From Allocoprobacillus sp002160865 (lineage in GTDB: Bacteria; Bacillota_I; Bacilli_A; Erysipelotrichales; Coprobacillaceae), in assembly GCF_042850985.1 (NCBI RefSeq), contig NZ_AP031415.1, positions 992,001 through 1,056,000 on the forward strand: a DNA stretch of 64,000 nt, read 5' to 3'. A model generated the notes under the pieces. It saw nothing but the letters and a program-made list of their open reading frames with translations, did no database searches and was not told the DNA's origin. A program made the position numbers and the translations under genes. Shown piece after piece: positions 26,776-35,227 of this stretch (the first letter of the stretch is position 1; each line of letters begins with the position of its first letter).

Positions 26776-27756
26776 ATGAAAACTTTAAGAATAGATGAAA
26801 ATTATGAAAATCAAAGAATTGATAAGTATTTAAAAAAATTACTTTCTCAAGCACCACCTCAAATGATTTATAAGATGTTAAGAAAAAAAGATGTGAAAGT
26901 GAATGGTGTCAGAGTAAAAGAAAACTATATTTTAAAAAAAGGAGATCTGGTTGAATTATTTTTGTATGAAGATCGTTTTTTAGAATTAACACAACCACAA
27001 AGTATTTTTGATTTACCCATCACTTTTGATGTTTTATATGAAGATGATAATGTTTTGATTGTTAATAAACCAGCCGGATTATTAGTTCATGAAGATATCC
27101 ATGAAGATGTCAATACATTATCCAATCAAGTTTTAACATATTTATATCAAAAGGGGGAATATGACCCAAACCAAACTTTAGGTTTTACACCGGGTCCTGT
27201 TCATCGTTTGGATCGTAATACAAGTGGAATTGTCATTTTTGGAAAAACAATGAGAGCTTTACAGGATTTAAATGAAATGATGAAAAAACGTCATTGTATT
27301 GATAAAACTTATTTAACGATCTGTAAAGGCTATATGCCTAGTGGTGAGTTAATTGGATATATGAAAAAAGATAGTGATCGCTCTTTGGCAAGAATGGTAT
27401 CACCTTCGACTGAAGGCGCATTAAAAATGCATACCATTGTTGAAAATATTCAATCAAATCAAAAATATTCATTATTAAAAGTGAAAATTATTACAGGAAG
27501 AACGCACCAGATACGTTTACATTTATCCAGTGCTGGACATCCTATCATTGGTGATAGTAAATATGGAGATTTTGAATTGAATCGTTATTTGAAAAAAACT
27601 TATCATTTTCAAAATCAGTTTCTGCATGCTTATTCTATTTGTTTTATTAAACCAATAGGTTCTTTAAAATATTTACAGGATCAGGTGATTACTTGTCCTT
27701 TACCACATCATTTAGAAGTTTTGAAAAATAAATTGTTTCATGAAAAGAAGCTATGA
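26776..27756 (+). CDS. RluC/RluD-type pseudouridine synthase
   Basis: 326 residues. The N-terminal S4 RNA-binding domain (RIDKYLKKLLSQAPPQMIYK...VKVNGVRVKENYILKKGD) precedes a catalytic core with VLIVNKPAGLLVHED and the motif PVHRLDRNTSG with the catalytic Asp, plus RTHQIRLHLSSAGHPIIGD. It isomerises uridines in 23S rRNA. AAGAGGTGATG gives the RBS. The exact target (RluC- or RluD-like) cannot be decided. A glucokinase promoter lies inside its 3' end. Confidence 0.85.
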   Translation: MKTLRIDENYENQRIDKYLKKLLSQAPPQMIYKMLRKKDVKVNGVRVKENYILKKGDLVELFLYEDRFLELTQPQSIFDLPITFDVLYEDDNVLIVNKPAGLLVHEDIHEDVNTLSNQVLTYLYQKGEYDPNQTLGFTPGPVHRLDRNTSGIVIFGKTMRALQDLNEMMKKRHCIDKTYLTICKGYMPSGELIGYMKKDSDRSLARMVSPSTEGALKMHTIVENIQSNQKYSLLKVKIITGRTHQIRLHLSSAGHPIIGDSKYGDFELNRYLKKTYHFQNQFLHAYSICFIKPIGSLKYLQDQVITCPLPHHLEVLKNKLFHEKKL

Positions 27757-27808
27757 AAACGGTTTGTTTTATTGTATAATAAATATAAATGAAGGAAGGA
27801 GAACTAGA

Positions 27809-28729
27809 ATGAAATATTATATTGGGATTGATTTAGGTGGAACAAATGTACGTACTCTTTTGGTTGACGAAAATGGACAGTCATACAGTGAAGTCAAAGA
27901 TGCGACTGAAAGAGAAAATGGACCTGACTATGTTTGTTCAAAAATTATCAGACAAATTGAAAGTTTAGATTGTTCAGTTTGTGGTGGTATTCAAAATGTT
28001 CAAGGAATTGGAATTGGTGTTCCGGGACCAGTTGATACAGAACATGGTGTCATGATTATGGCAACAAACTTACCGGGATTTGAAAACTATCCTATCTGTG
28101 AAAAACTTTCAACTCGTTTTAATTTACCTGTATTTATTGATAATGATGCCAATGTTGCTGGATTGGCAGAAGCTTTACTAGGAGCTGGAAAAGGAAAACC
28201 AACTTGTTATTATGTGACAATTTCTACAGGAATTGGTGGCGCATTTGTTGTAAATGGTCAACTTGTATCTGGAGGACGTGGTCATGCTGGTGAAGTAGGA
28301 AACATCATTGTTAAAAATAATGGATATAAATTTGGTGCCTTAAATCCAGGAGCTGTTGAAGGTGAAGCAAGTGGAACGGCGATTACACGTAAAGGGAAAG
28401 AAATTTTAGGTGAAGAACGTGTACATCATGCTGGAGATGTTTTTAGATTGGCTGATGAAGGAGATATGAAAGCCAAAGGTATTGTTGATGAATGTATTAG
28501 TGAACTGGCAACAATGTTAGCTGATATTGCGCATACTGTTGATCCACATTGCTTTGTATTAGGTGGCGGTGTCATGAAATCTAAAAAATATTTCTATGAT
28601 CAATTGGTTGAACAGTTTAATGCAAAAATCCATGTTGGTATGAGAGGACATATTCCTATTTTAGAAAGAGAATTAGAAGACTGTGGTGCTATCGGTGCTG
28701 CGATGCTTCCAATGTCTAAATTGAAATAA
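27809..28729 (+). CDS. glcK: ROK-family glucokinase
   Basis: 306 residues from ATG 27809 (AGGAAGGAGAA upstream); a longer in-frame reading into rluC/D has no RBS. ATP-binding YIGIDLGGTNVRTLLVD, GIGVPGPVD, catalytic FIDNDANVAGLAEALLGAG, GTGIGGAFVVNGQ and GHAGEVGNIIV are present. The zinc motif CxCGxxGCxE expected after GHAGE is absent; the segment reads YKFGALNPGAVEGEASG instead. It phosphorylates glucose (or a related sugar) with ATP in the cytoplasm; the missing zinc site makes the exact sugar less certain. TATAAT at 27775-27780. Confidence 0.8.
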   Translation: MKYYIGIDLGGTNVRTLLVDENGQSYSEVKDATERENGPDYVCSKIIRQIESLDCSVCGGIQNVQGIGIGVPGPVDTEHGVMIMATNLPGFENYPICEKLSTRFNLPVFIDNDANVAGLAEALLGAGKGKPTCYYVTISTGIGGAFVVNGQLVSGGRGHAGEVGNIIVKNNGYKFGALNPGAVEGEASGTAITRKGKEILGEERVHHAGDVFRLADEGDMKAKGIVDECISELATMLADIAHTVDPHCFVLGGGVMKSKKYFYDQLVEQFNAKIHVGMRGHIPILERELEDCGAIGAAMLPMSKLK

Positions 28730-28734
28730 TAATG

Positions 28735-28775
28735 AAAATCGATAAAGTTGTTTTACATCTTTATCGATTTTTCTT
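28735..28775 (+). terminator. Terminator after glucokinase
   Basis: 13-bp stem AAAATCGATAAAG/CTTTATCGATTTT with a T-rich tail. Confidence 0.85.
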
Positions 28776-28821
28776 TATAATTTGTAAAGAAAATGATAGA
28801 ATAACCAAGAAGGAGGCGTCT

Positions 28822-29955
28822 ATGAAACAAAGAGTTGTATTAGGTTTAAGTGGTGGTGTGGATAGTGCAGTTGCTGCTTATGTTTTAAAACAGCAAGGGT
28901 ATGAAGTCATTGGTGTTTTTATGCGAAACTGGGATTCATCTTTAAATAATGATATTTTAGGAAATCCAACGAATAATGATGATATCTGCCCACAGGAAAA
29001 AGATTATAATGATGCCAAGAAAGTTGCAGAGCATCTAGGTATTGAGTTAAGACGTGTAGATTTTATTAAAGAATATTGGGATCATGTTTTTACTTATTTT
29101 TTAGAAGAATATGCCAAAGGAAGAACACCGAATCCAGATATTTTATGTAATAAACATATTAAATTTAAGGCATTTTTAGATTATGCCAGATCTATTGAGG
29201 CAGATTATATTGCGACAGGTCATTATGCACGTGTAGAACATCATGAAGGTGCAGATTCTGTTATGTTAAGAGGGGTTGATTCTAATAAAGATCAGACATA
29301 CTTTTTATGTCAGTTAAATCAATCTCAACTACAATCTTCACTCTTTCCTATTGGTCATATGACAAAACCAGAAGTTAGAAAATTGGCAGAAGATTTAAAG
29401 CTTCCGGTTGCTCATAAAAAAGATAGTACAGGAATCTGTTTTATTGGAGAAAGAGATTTTAGAGAGTTCTTGAAAAATTATATTCCTGCAAAAGCTGGAA
29501 AAATGGTAGATATTGAAACAAATCAGGTTGTTGGTCAACATCAGGGGATTATGTACTATACAATTGGACAACGTAAAGGTTTAGGCATTGGTGGCGCTGG
29601 AGATGCGTGGTTTGTTGTAGGGAAAAAATATGATGAAAATATTTTATATGTGTGTCAAGGTGATCAAAATCAGTGGTTAATGAGTGAAGGTGCTTTGATT
29701 ACGGATGTCAATTGGATCAGCAGCCAAAAACCACAAGGTGATTATGATTGTACAGCAAAATTTAGATATCGTCAAAAAGATAATGATGTGTCTGTCCGTT
29801 TTATTGATGAAAATACGCTTTTCGTTACTTTTAAGCAACCTGTTAAAGCCGTTACTCCAGGACAAGCAGCAGTTTTTTATGATGGTGATGTTTGCTTGGG
29901 TGGTGGCACAATTGAAAAGGTGTATAAAGATGATAAGGAGATTACATACTTATAA
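28822..29955 (+). CDS. mnmA: tRNA-specific 2-thiouridylase MnmA
   Basis: 377 residues from ATG 28822 (AAGGAGG upstream). PP-loop VVLGLSGGVDSAVAAYVL, catalytic cysteines in NPDILCNKHIKF and STGICFIGERDF, and IGQRKGLGIGG near the C-terminal domain. It thiolates U34 of tRNA Lys/Glu/Gln. It overlaps recD2 by one base (TAATG), so the two are coupled. Confidence 0.95.
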   Translation: MKQRVVLGLSGGVDSAVAAYVLKQQGYEVIGVFMRNWDSSLNNDILGNPTNNDDICPQEKDYNDAKKVAEHLGIELRRVDFIKEYWDHVFTYFLEEYAKGRTPNPDILCNKHIKFKAFLDYARSIEADYIATGHYARVEHHEGADSVMLRGVDSNKDQTYFLCQLNQSQLQSSLFPIGHMTKPEVRKLAEDLKLPVAHKKDSTGICFIGERDFREFLKNYIPAKAGKMVDIETNQVVGQHQGIMYYTIGQRKGLGIGGAGDAWFVVGKKYDENILYVCQGDQNQWLMSEGALITDVNWISSQKPQGDYDCTAKFRYRQKDNDVSVRFIDENTLFVTFKQPVKAVTPGQAAVFYDGDVCLGGGTIEKVYKDDKEITYL

Positions 29956-32147
29956 TGTTGACATATACGGGAATTATAAAACGTATTAAATTTTATAGTG
30001 AAGATACTAAGTTTATTGTCTGTCTGATTGATAGTGAACAGGAAGATAAACCGATTTTAGCGACAGGTTATATGAGTTATGTCAATCTTCAAGATAAATA
30101 TCATTTTCAGGGAGAATATATTATTCATCCTAAATATGGTAAACAATTTCAAATTCAATCTTATGAGATTGTTTTAGCGAATGAAGAAAGTGAAATCATT
30201 CGCTATTTATCTAGTCCTTTATTTAAAGGCATTGGTGAAAAACAGGCAACAGCTATTGTAGAAGTTTTAGGAAAAGATGCATTAACCAAAATCAAAGAAG
30301 ATAAACATGTTTTAGATCATGTTCGTGGTATGAATGAAACCAAGCGTGAAACCATAGCTAGTGTTTTGTCTTCACAGGATTTTGATCAGGAAGTTTTGAT
30401 GTTTTTTATGGGACATGGCATTTCTACACGTCATCTGGCTTTAATTCAAGCTGTTTATCAAGAAAAAACATTGGATATTTTACAAAATAATCCTTATCAG
30501 CTTATTGATGATATTGATGGAATAGGATTTAAGACAGCGGACGATTTAGCTTTAAAGATAGGTGTTGATCAATATGATCATCATCGTATACAGGCAGCCA
30601 TTGTCTATGCTTTAAAAGAAGCCTGTTTTCAAGATGGAAGTACTTATCATAACTATGAAACAATTGTCAAAAGATTTCATAGATATATACCTAAAATAGA
30701 TGATGAGAGTTTTGAAGCAGCATTTACTGATGTTTTAGAACAAAACAAGATTATTCAAGAAGAAGATCGTTATTATCCTTATGAGTTATATCAAAGTGAA
30801 ATCAACATATCACAAATCTTTAAAAGATGGCTACATACACCTCTTTATGATATTAATTCAAAAGACATAGACAAGATTTTAGAAGATTTAGAAAAAGAAC
30901 TTTTTATTGAATATGATGATTTTCAAAAAGATGCGATTAAACTTTTTATGGAACATTCAGCCATGATTATTACAGGAGGACCGGGAACAGGAAAAACAAC
31001 AATTGTCAATGCGATGATTAAGATTTATCAACGTTTAAATCCTGATCAGCGATTAGCCATTGTTGCCCCAACTGGGAGAGCTGCAAAACGTTTAAGTGAA
31101 GTCACTGGTGTTGAGGCATGTACAATTCATCGTTTATTAAAATGGGATTTACATACCAATACTTTTGCGGTTAATGAAAAAAATCCTTTGGATGTTGATT
31201 TACTCATTATTGATGAGTTTTCAATGGTTGATTCGTTGTTATTTTCCCATCTTTTATTAGCGTGTCAAAAAGTTAGTCAGATTTTATTAATTGGTGATGA
31301 TCAGCAATTACCATCTGTTGCACCAGGACATGTTTTAAAAGATTTAATAGAAAGTGAATGTATTCCTACCATTGCTTTGCATTACATCTATCGTCAATCT
31401 AAAGAAAGTGGTATTGTCCAACTGGCACATAGTATTCGTAATGATCAGTATGATGAAAACTTGTTTTTTCAATATTCAGATATACATTTTCAAACATGTA
31501 CACCTTATGATGTTGTGAAGTATGTACGTGTTCTTGTATCCAAAGCATTAGAAGATGGCTATGATGGACAAGATATCCAAGTTTTAGCACCGATGTATAA
31601 TGGAGTTGCTGGTATTGATGCTTTAAATGATTGTTTACAGGAATTGTTGAATCCATCGGATGGATTTAAAAATGAATTGCGTGTGGGCAAAAGAGTATTT
31701 AGAGAAGGAGATAAAATCTTACAGTTAAAAAATCGTGTTGAAGATAATGTTTTTAATGGTGATATAGGAACTTTAGTAGAGATTTGTTATAAGGATAATT
31801 TTGAATATTTAACAGATAAGATGATTGTAGATTTTGATGGAACGATTGTAGAATATACACCACAGGAGTTTTATACTTTAACTCATGCTTACTGTATGAG
31901 TGTTCATAAATCACAAGGGAATGAGTTTAAAATTGTGATTATGCCTGTGCTTAAAGACTATTATATTATGTTGAAGAAAAATCTAATTTATACTGGACTC
32001 ACACGAGCAAAACAATCTTTATGGTTTTTGGGAAGTCATCAGGCTTTTGTTTATGGTGTTACACATAAACAGGATGAAAGAAGAAAAACAACATTAATTG
32101 AAAGAATGAAAAAAACTCCAGAGATTTCTTTGTATGATTTTGAATAA
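29955..32147 (+). CDS. recD2: RecD2-type ATP-dependent DNA helicase
   Basis: 730 residues. The N-terminal OB-like and helix-hairpin-helix region (YLSSPLFKGIGEKQATAIVE) precedes superfamily 1B helicase motifs: Walker A IITGGPGTGKTT, APTGRAAKRLSE, Walker B LLIIDEFSMVDSLL, IGDDQQLPSV and the C-terminal AYCMSVHKSQGNEF and YTGLTRAK. It is a 5'-3' helicase for DNA repair in bacteria lacking RecBCD partners. ATG overlaps the mnmA stop. Confidence 0.95.
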   Translation: MLTYTGIIKRIKFYSEDTKFIVCLIDSEQEDKPILATGYMSYVNLQDKYHFQGEYIIHPKYGKQFQIQSYEIVLANEESEIIRYLSSPLFKGIGEKQATAIVEVLGKDALTKIKEDKHVLDHVRGMNETKRETIASVLSSQDFDQEVLMFFMGHGISTRHLALIQAVYQEKTLDILQNNPYQLIDDIDGIGFKTADDLALKIGVDQYDHHRIQAAIVYALKEACFQDGSTYHNYETIVKRFHRYIPKIDDESFEAAFTDVLEQNKIIQEEDRYYPYELYQSEINISQIFKRWLHTPLYDINSKDIDKILEDLEKELFIEYDDFQKDAIKLFMEHSAMIITGGPGTGKTTIVNAMIKIYQRLNPDQRLAIVAPTGRAAKRLSEVTGVEACTIHRLLKWDLHTNTFAVNEKNPLDVDLLIIDEFSMVDSLLFSHLLLACQKVSQILLIGDDQQLPSVAPGHVLKDLIESECIPTIALHYIYRQSKESGIVQLAHSIRNDQYDENLFFQYSDIHFQTCTPYDVVKYVRVLVSKALEDGYDGQDIQVLAPMYNGVAGIDALNDCLQELLNPSDGFKNELRVGKRVFREGDKILQLKNRVEDNVFNGDIGTLVEICYKDNFEYLTDKMIVDFDGTIVEYTPQEFYTLTHAYCMSVHKSQGNEFKIVIMPVLKDYYIMLKKNLIYTGLTRAKQSLWFLGSHQAFVYGVTHKQDERRKTTLIERMKKTPEISLYDFE

Positions 32148-32189
32148 TGAGGACATACTAAGAATGTACTTTTAAAGGAGTGAATAATC

Positions 32190-32327
32190 ATGTCAAAATT
32201 AGCTGTTGCTTTTTTCTCGGCAGGAATTGTTGCTGCGGCAATGATTATGATGAGTGATATGCCATGTGCAGATAGCATTGAACATAGTGTTCATAAAGCC
32301 AAAAAAGCGATTAAAGAACAACTTTAA
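32190..32327 (+). CDS. Small single-span membrane protein, 45 aa
   Basis: Starts MSKLAVAFFSAGIVAAAMIM with one hydrophobic helix, a short acidic segment with a Cys, then a basic amphipathic tail ending KAKKAIKEQL. AAAGGAGTG is correctly placed before the ATG and a terminator follows the stop, so it is probably a real gene. No family recognised; YtxH-like small membrane proteins have a similar layout. Confidence 0.6.
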   Translation: MSKLAVAFFSAGIVAAAMIMMSDMPCADSIEHSVHKAKKAIKEQL

Positions 32328-32334
32328 GAAGTAC

Positions 32335-32364
32335 AAAAGGACTGATGAACAGTCCTTTTCTTCT
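32335..32364 (+). terminator. Terminator after the small membrane gene
   Basis: 10-bp stem AAAAGGACTG/CAGTCCTTTT, 5-nt loop, T-rich tail. Confidence 0.8.
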
Positions 32365-32376
32365 CGAGGAGGTTTT

Positions 32377-33414
32377 ATGAAAAAAGAAAATATAGCAAAA
32401 TCTCTTATTTTATTGAGTCTATGTGCGATTTTATTATACTATGTGTATACATTGTTTCGTATTGGAGCACTTATCAGCTATCTTTTACGATTGATATTTC
32501 CATTGTTAATAGCTTTGTTTTTTCATTTCTTAATTGATCCTATTATTGATTATTTTACAAATGATCGTTTATCAAGAAAAATCGTTGTTACACATCTTTA
32601 TTTATCATTTTCATTATTATTTATTCTAAGTTGTTATTTTCTTATTCCTTATTTATTAGATCAATGTCTTTTATTTTATCATCGCATTTGTGATAGTCAA
32701 ATCATGGTTAATCCCATCTTTTCAACATTTATTCATTTTTTAGAAGACTATCAGATTATTAATTATTTTATTGATATTTTTAATGGTTGGACACAGGCCG
32801 TTATTTATTGGGCAGGTAATATATTAATTGCTTTAGGTATTTCTTTTTATTTATCTTATGATAATTTACATCTCATTGAAAAAACGATTATCTACTTACC
32901 TTTTGAAAAACAAGGTATCTGTATGCAAACACTAAAAAAACTCAAATTAACAACTTATCAATTTATGAAATCTATGATTTTAGATTTTATCTTTTTCTTT
33001 ATCATGTGTTTGATACCTTTTTTCTTTATCAATCAAAATTATGCAATCTGGATTGCTTTATTTTTAGCTTTGACAAATCTGATTCCTTATGTTGGACCTT
33101 ATATTGGTGGTATTCCTGTGATTATTTATGAGTTTTTTATTGATCAACATTTAGGTTATGCTTCTTTTGTTGTTGTTATGGTTTTACAATATCTGGAATC
33201 CTCCTATTTACAGCCTTATCTTTTTTCTAGAGGCATTCAAATACACCCCATCTATCTTATTATAGCATTAACCTTCTTTGGTGATTTATTTGGTATTGTA
33301 GGTATGATCTTTTCACCATTATTGTTATCTTATGTGATTTTTCTTGTAGAATTATTAAAGAATTTACATATTAGAGAAGATATTCAAAGAATAATGCATC
33401 ATGAAAATGAATAA
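32377..33414 (+). CDS. AI-2E family transporter (PerM-like)
   Basis: 345 residues from ATG 32377 (GAGGAGG upstream). Eight or so hydrophobic helices in the family pattern: N-terminal pair, a soluble stretch, then ALGISFYLSYDN, LTNLIPYVGPYIGGIPVIIYE and the C-terminal YLQPYLFSRGIQIHPIYLII and GIVGMIFSPLLL. The family exports varied small molecules or ions; a role in autoinducer export should not be assumed. A readthrough from the upstream small gene is limited by the terminator. Confidence 0.85.
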   Translation: MKKENIAKSLILLSLCAILLYYVYTLFRIGALISYLLRLIFPLLIALFFHFLIDPIIDYFTNDRLSRKIVVTHLYLSFSLLFILSCYFLIPYLLDQCLLFYHRICDSQIMVNPIFSTFIHFLEDYQIINYFIDIFNGWTQAVIYWAGNILIALGISFYLSYDNLHLIEKTIIYLPFEKQGICMQTLKKLKLTTYQFMKSMILDFIFFFIMCLIPFFFINQNYAIWIALFLALTNLIPYVGPYIGGIPVIIYEFFIDQHLGYASFVVVMVLQYLESSYLQPYLFSRGIQIHPIYLIIALTFFGDLFGIVGMIFSPLLLSYVIFLVELLKNLHIREDIQRIMHHENE

Positions 33415-33470
33415 GAATTTCTCAAATTTTCTTTTTATTATCATATATGATAATAAAGGGGTGTGAAATC

Positions 33471-34424
33471 ATGACAGCAACACATTATTTGGGTTTATTA
33501 GGAGGACTGGCTTTATTTCTTTTGGGAATGAATATGTTGTCACAAGGATTGACATCAGGACTGGGAGAAAGATTAGAAATCATTCTTTTAAAATTAACCA
33601 ATCATCGCATGAAAGCGATAGGAGTGGGTATACTTTTAACAGCTTTGATCCAAAGTTCTTCAGCTATGAGTGTGATATTGATTGGTTTTTTAAATGCTCA
33701 TATTATGACTTTAAAAAGAGCAATATGGATTATGATGGGATCCAACATTGGAACGACTATTACTGGACAGATGATAGCCTTAGATATCGGTGCTTTTGCG
33801 CCAGCATTATCATTTATAGGAGTTTTGTTTTATCTGATTAGTCAAGGTATCAAACAGCTTATAGGCCAAGTCATGATGGCTTTAGGTCTTTTGTTTATGG
33901 GATTAGAAATGATGTCACAATCCATGCTGCCATTACAACATTCCTCATGGATTATTGGTCTTTTTATGCAACTTCAAAATCCTTTATTATGTGTTGGTAT
34001 GGGTATGTTATTTACGGCACTCATTCAAAGTTCATCAGCATCCGTAGGCATTTTACAAATTTTAGCGATGCAACAGCTTGTTTCATTTCAACAGTCAGTT
34101 TATCTTTTATTAGGTTTTGACTTAGGAACCTGTATCACAGGTTTTTTAGCTTCTTTATCTGGTTGTCGTAATGGTAAACGTCTGGCTCTTTTTCATTTCC
34201 TTTTTAATCTTGTAGGAGCTATGAGTTTTCTTGTTTTATGTCAATGCCTACCTTTGATTGATATGATTAAAAATATATCACCCTTATCCCCAAACCATCA
34301 AATTGCCAATATGCATACTTTCTATAATATACTCACCACATTCATTGTTTTATTGTGTGAACCTTATTTAATGAAAGTCATTCAATGGATATATCCAAGT
34401 CACTATAAAAATCATGGAAAGTAG
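33471..34424 (+). CDS. Na+/phosphate cotransporter family protein (NptA-like, without PhoU domain)
   Basis: 317 residues from ATG 33471 with AAGGGG upstream. The inverted-repeat core of the family is visible twice: ALIQSSSAMSVILIG with SNIGTTITG, and ALIQSSSASVGILQI with FDLGTCITG. QSS motifs are expected to bind Na+ and substrate. Many bacterial members continue into a PhoU-like domain; this one ends after the membrane part. Located before a DHFR-like gene with only a 6-bp gap. Confidence 0.85.
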   Translation: MTATHYLGLLGGLALFLLGMNMLSQGLTSGLGERLEIILLKLTNHRMKAIGVGILLTALIQSSSAMSVILIGFLNAHIMTLKRAIWIMMGSNIGTTITGQMIALDIGAFAPALSFIGVLFYLISQGIKQLIGQVMMALGLLFMGLEMMSQSMLPLQHSSWIIGLFMQLQNPLLCVGMGMLFTALIQSSSASVGILQILAMQQLVSFQQSVYLLLGFDLGTCITGFLASLSGCRNGKRLALFHFLFNLVGAMSFLVLCQCLPLIDMIKNISPLSPNHQIANMHTFYNILTTFIVLLCEPYLMKVIQWIYPSHYKNHGK

Positions 34425-34430
34425 GAATCA

Positions 34431-34961
34431 ATGATGCGTAAAGTTATTTTATATATTGCAATGAGTTTAGATGGATATATGGCTGATCAAGATGGTCGTA
34501 TTGACTGGTTACATGGTGACAATACTTCATATCCACCAACTGAAAGTTACTATCATCTTTTAAAACATGTTGATTGTGTCATTATGAGTGAAAAAGCTTT
34601 TCAAATGATGCAAAAGAAACTAGAGCAACAGATTCATCAGGGATTGAAAATTTATGTTTTATCATCGATAACACAATTATCTTTTGATAATATTGTCTTT
34701 ACTTTGGAAGATATCTGCACTTTAGTTAAAAGACTAAAACAAGAAGCTGGAAAGGATATCTGGATTTGTGGAGGTCAACAATTTATTACTCCATTAATCC
34801 AAGCTAATATGATAGATGAGTATCATATTTCTATGATTCCTGCTTTAATTGGTAAAGGAGCACGTCTATTTGAAGACTTTGATCATGAAAAAAGATTATC
34901 TTTAATCAAGACATATGTTTATAATGGGATTGTTGATATTGAATATGAGAAGAAGTATTGA
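34431..34961 (+). CDS. Dihydrofolate-reductase-fold / RibD C-terminal family protein
   Basis: 176 residues. The start KVILYIAMSLDGYMADQDGRIDWL and GKDIWICGGQQFITPLI, then DEYHISMIPALIGKGARLFE, are the pattern of the YwjB/YyaP group. These are NADPH-binding folds of mostly unknown substrate, not the housekeeping DHFR. Two adjacent ATGs are possible. Follows the Na/Pi gene closely, so likely one transcript. Confidence 0.8.
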   Translation: MMRKVILYIAMSLDGYMADQDGRIDWLHGDNTSYPPTESYYHLLKHVDCVIMSEKAFQMMQKKLEQQIHQGLKIYVLSSITQLSFDNIVFTLEDICTLVKRLKQEAGKDIWICGGQQFITPLIQANMIDEYHISMIPALIGKGARLFEDFDHEKRLSLIKTYVYNGIVDIEYEKKY

Positions 34962-34986
34962 TTTTTTATGATAAATTGGATATAAT
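34958..34986 (+). promoter_or_regulatory. Promoter of the alaS leader
   Basis: TTGATT (34958-34963) and TATAAT (34981-34986), 17-bp spacer; the -35 overlaps the stop codon region of the upstream gene. Confidence 0.65.
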
Positions 34987-34992
34987 ATCAAA

Positions 34993-35210
34993 GTCAAATC
35001 GTTGAAGAAGAAAAGTATTTATAAGTGAACTTATAGAGAGGAAATGGTTGGTGCAAATTTCTAGAAGCTTATAAAGAAAGCTACCTTCTAAGAGTGATGA
35101 AAACATCAACGTATGTCGGCGTTAACGATTAAAGAGCATAATGAATATTCATTATGAATGAGGATGGTACCGCGATAATAGTCGTTCCTTTTCAGGAATG
35201 ACTTTTTTTA
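34993..35210 (+). promoter_or_regulatory. T-box leader (Ala) of alaS
   Basis: Stem I with the AGTA loop-E side, distal loop GGTTGGTGCAAA, and GAA-A-GCT-A on the 3' side (GCT, 35080-35082) as an alanine specifier in the same register as the glyQS leader. The antiterminator bulge GAGGATGGTACCGCG lies at about 35158-35174. The terminator stem AGTCGTTCC/GGAATGACT (35180-35203) is followed by a T-run. Uncharged tRNA-Ala should favour readthrough. Confidence 0.93.
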
Positions 35211-35227
35211 TTCAAAGGAGGAAAATT

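Noticed and set aside
34993..35210. Small ORFs inside the alaS leader
   Set aside because: The sequence is explained by the T-box structure.
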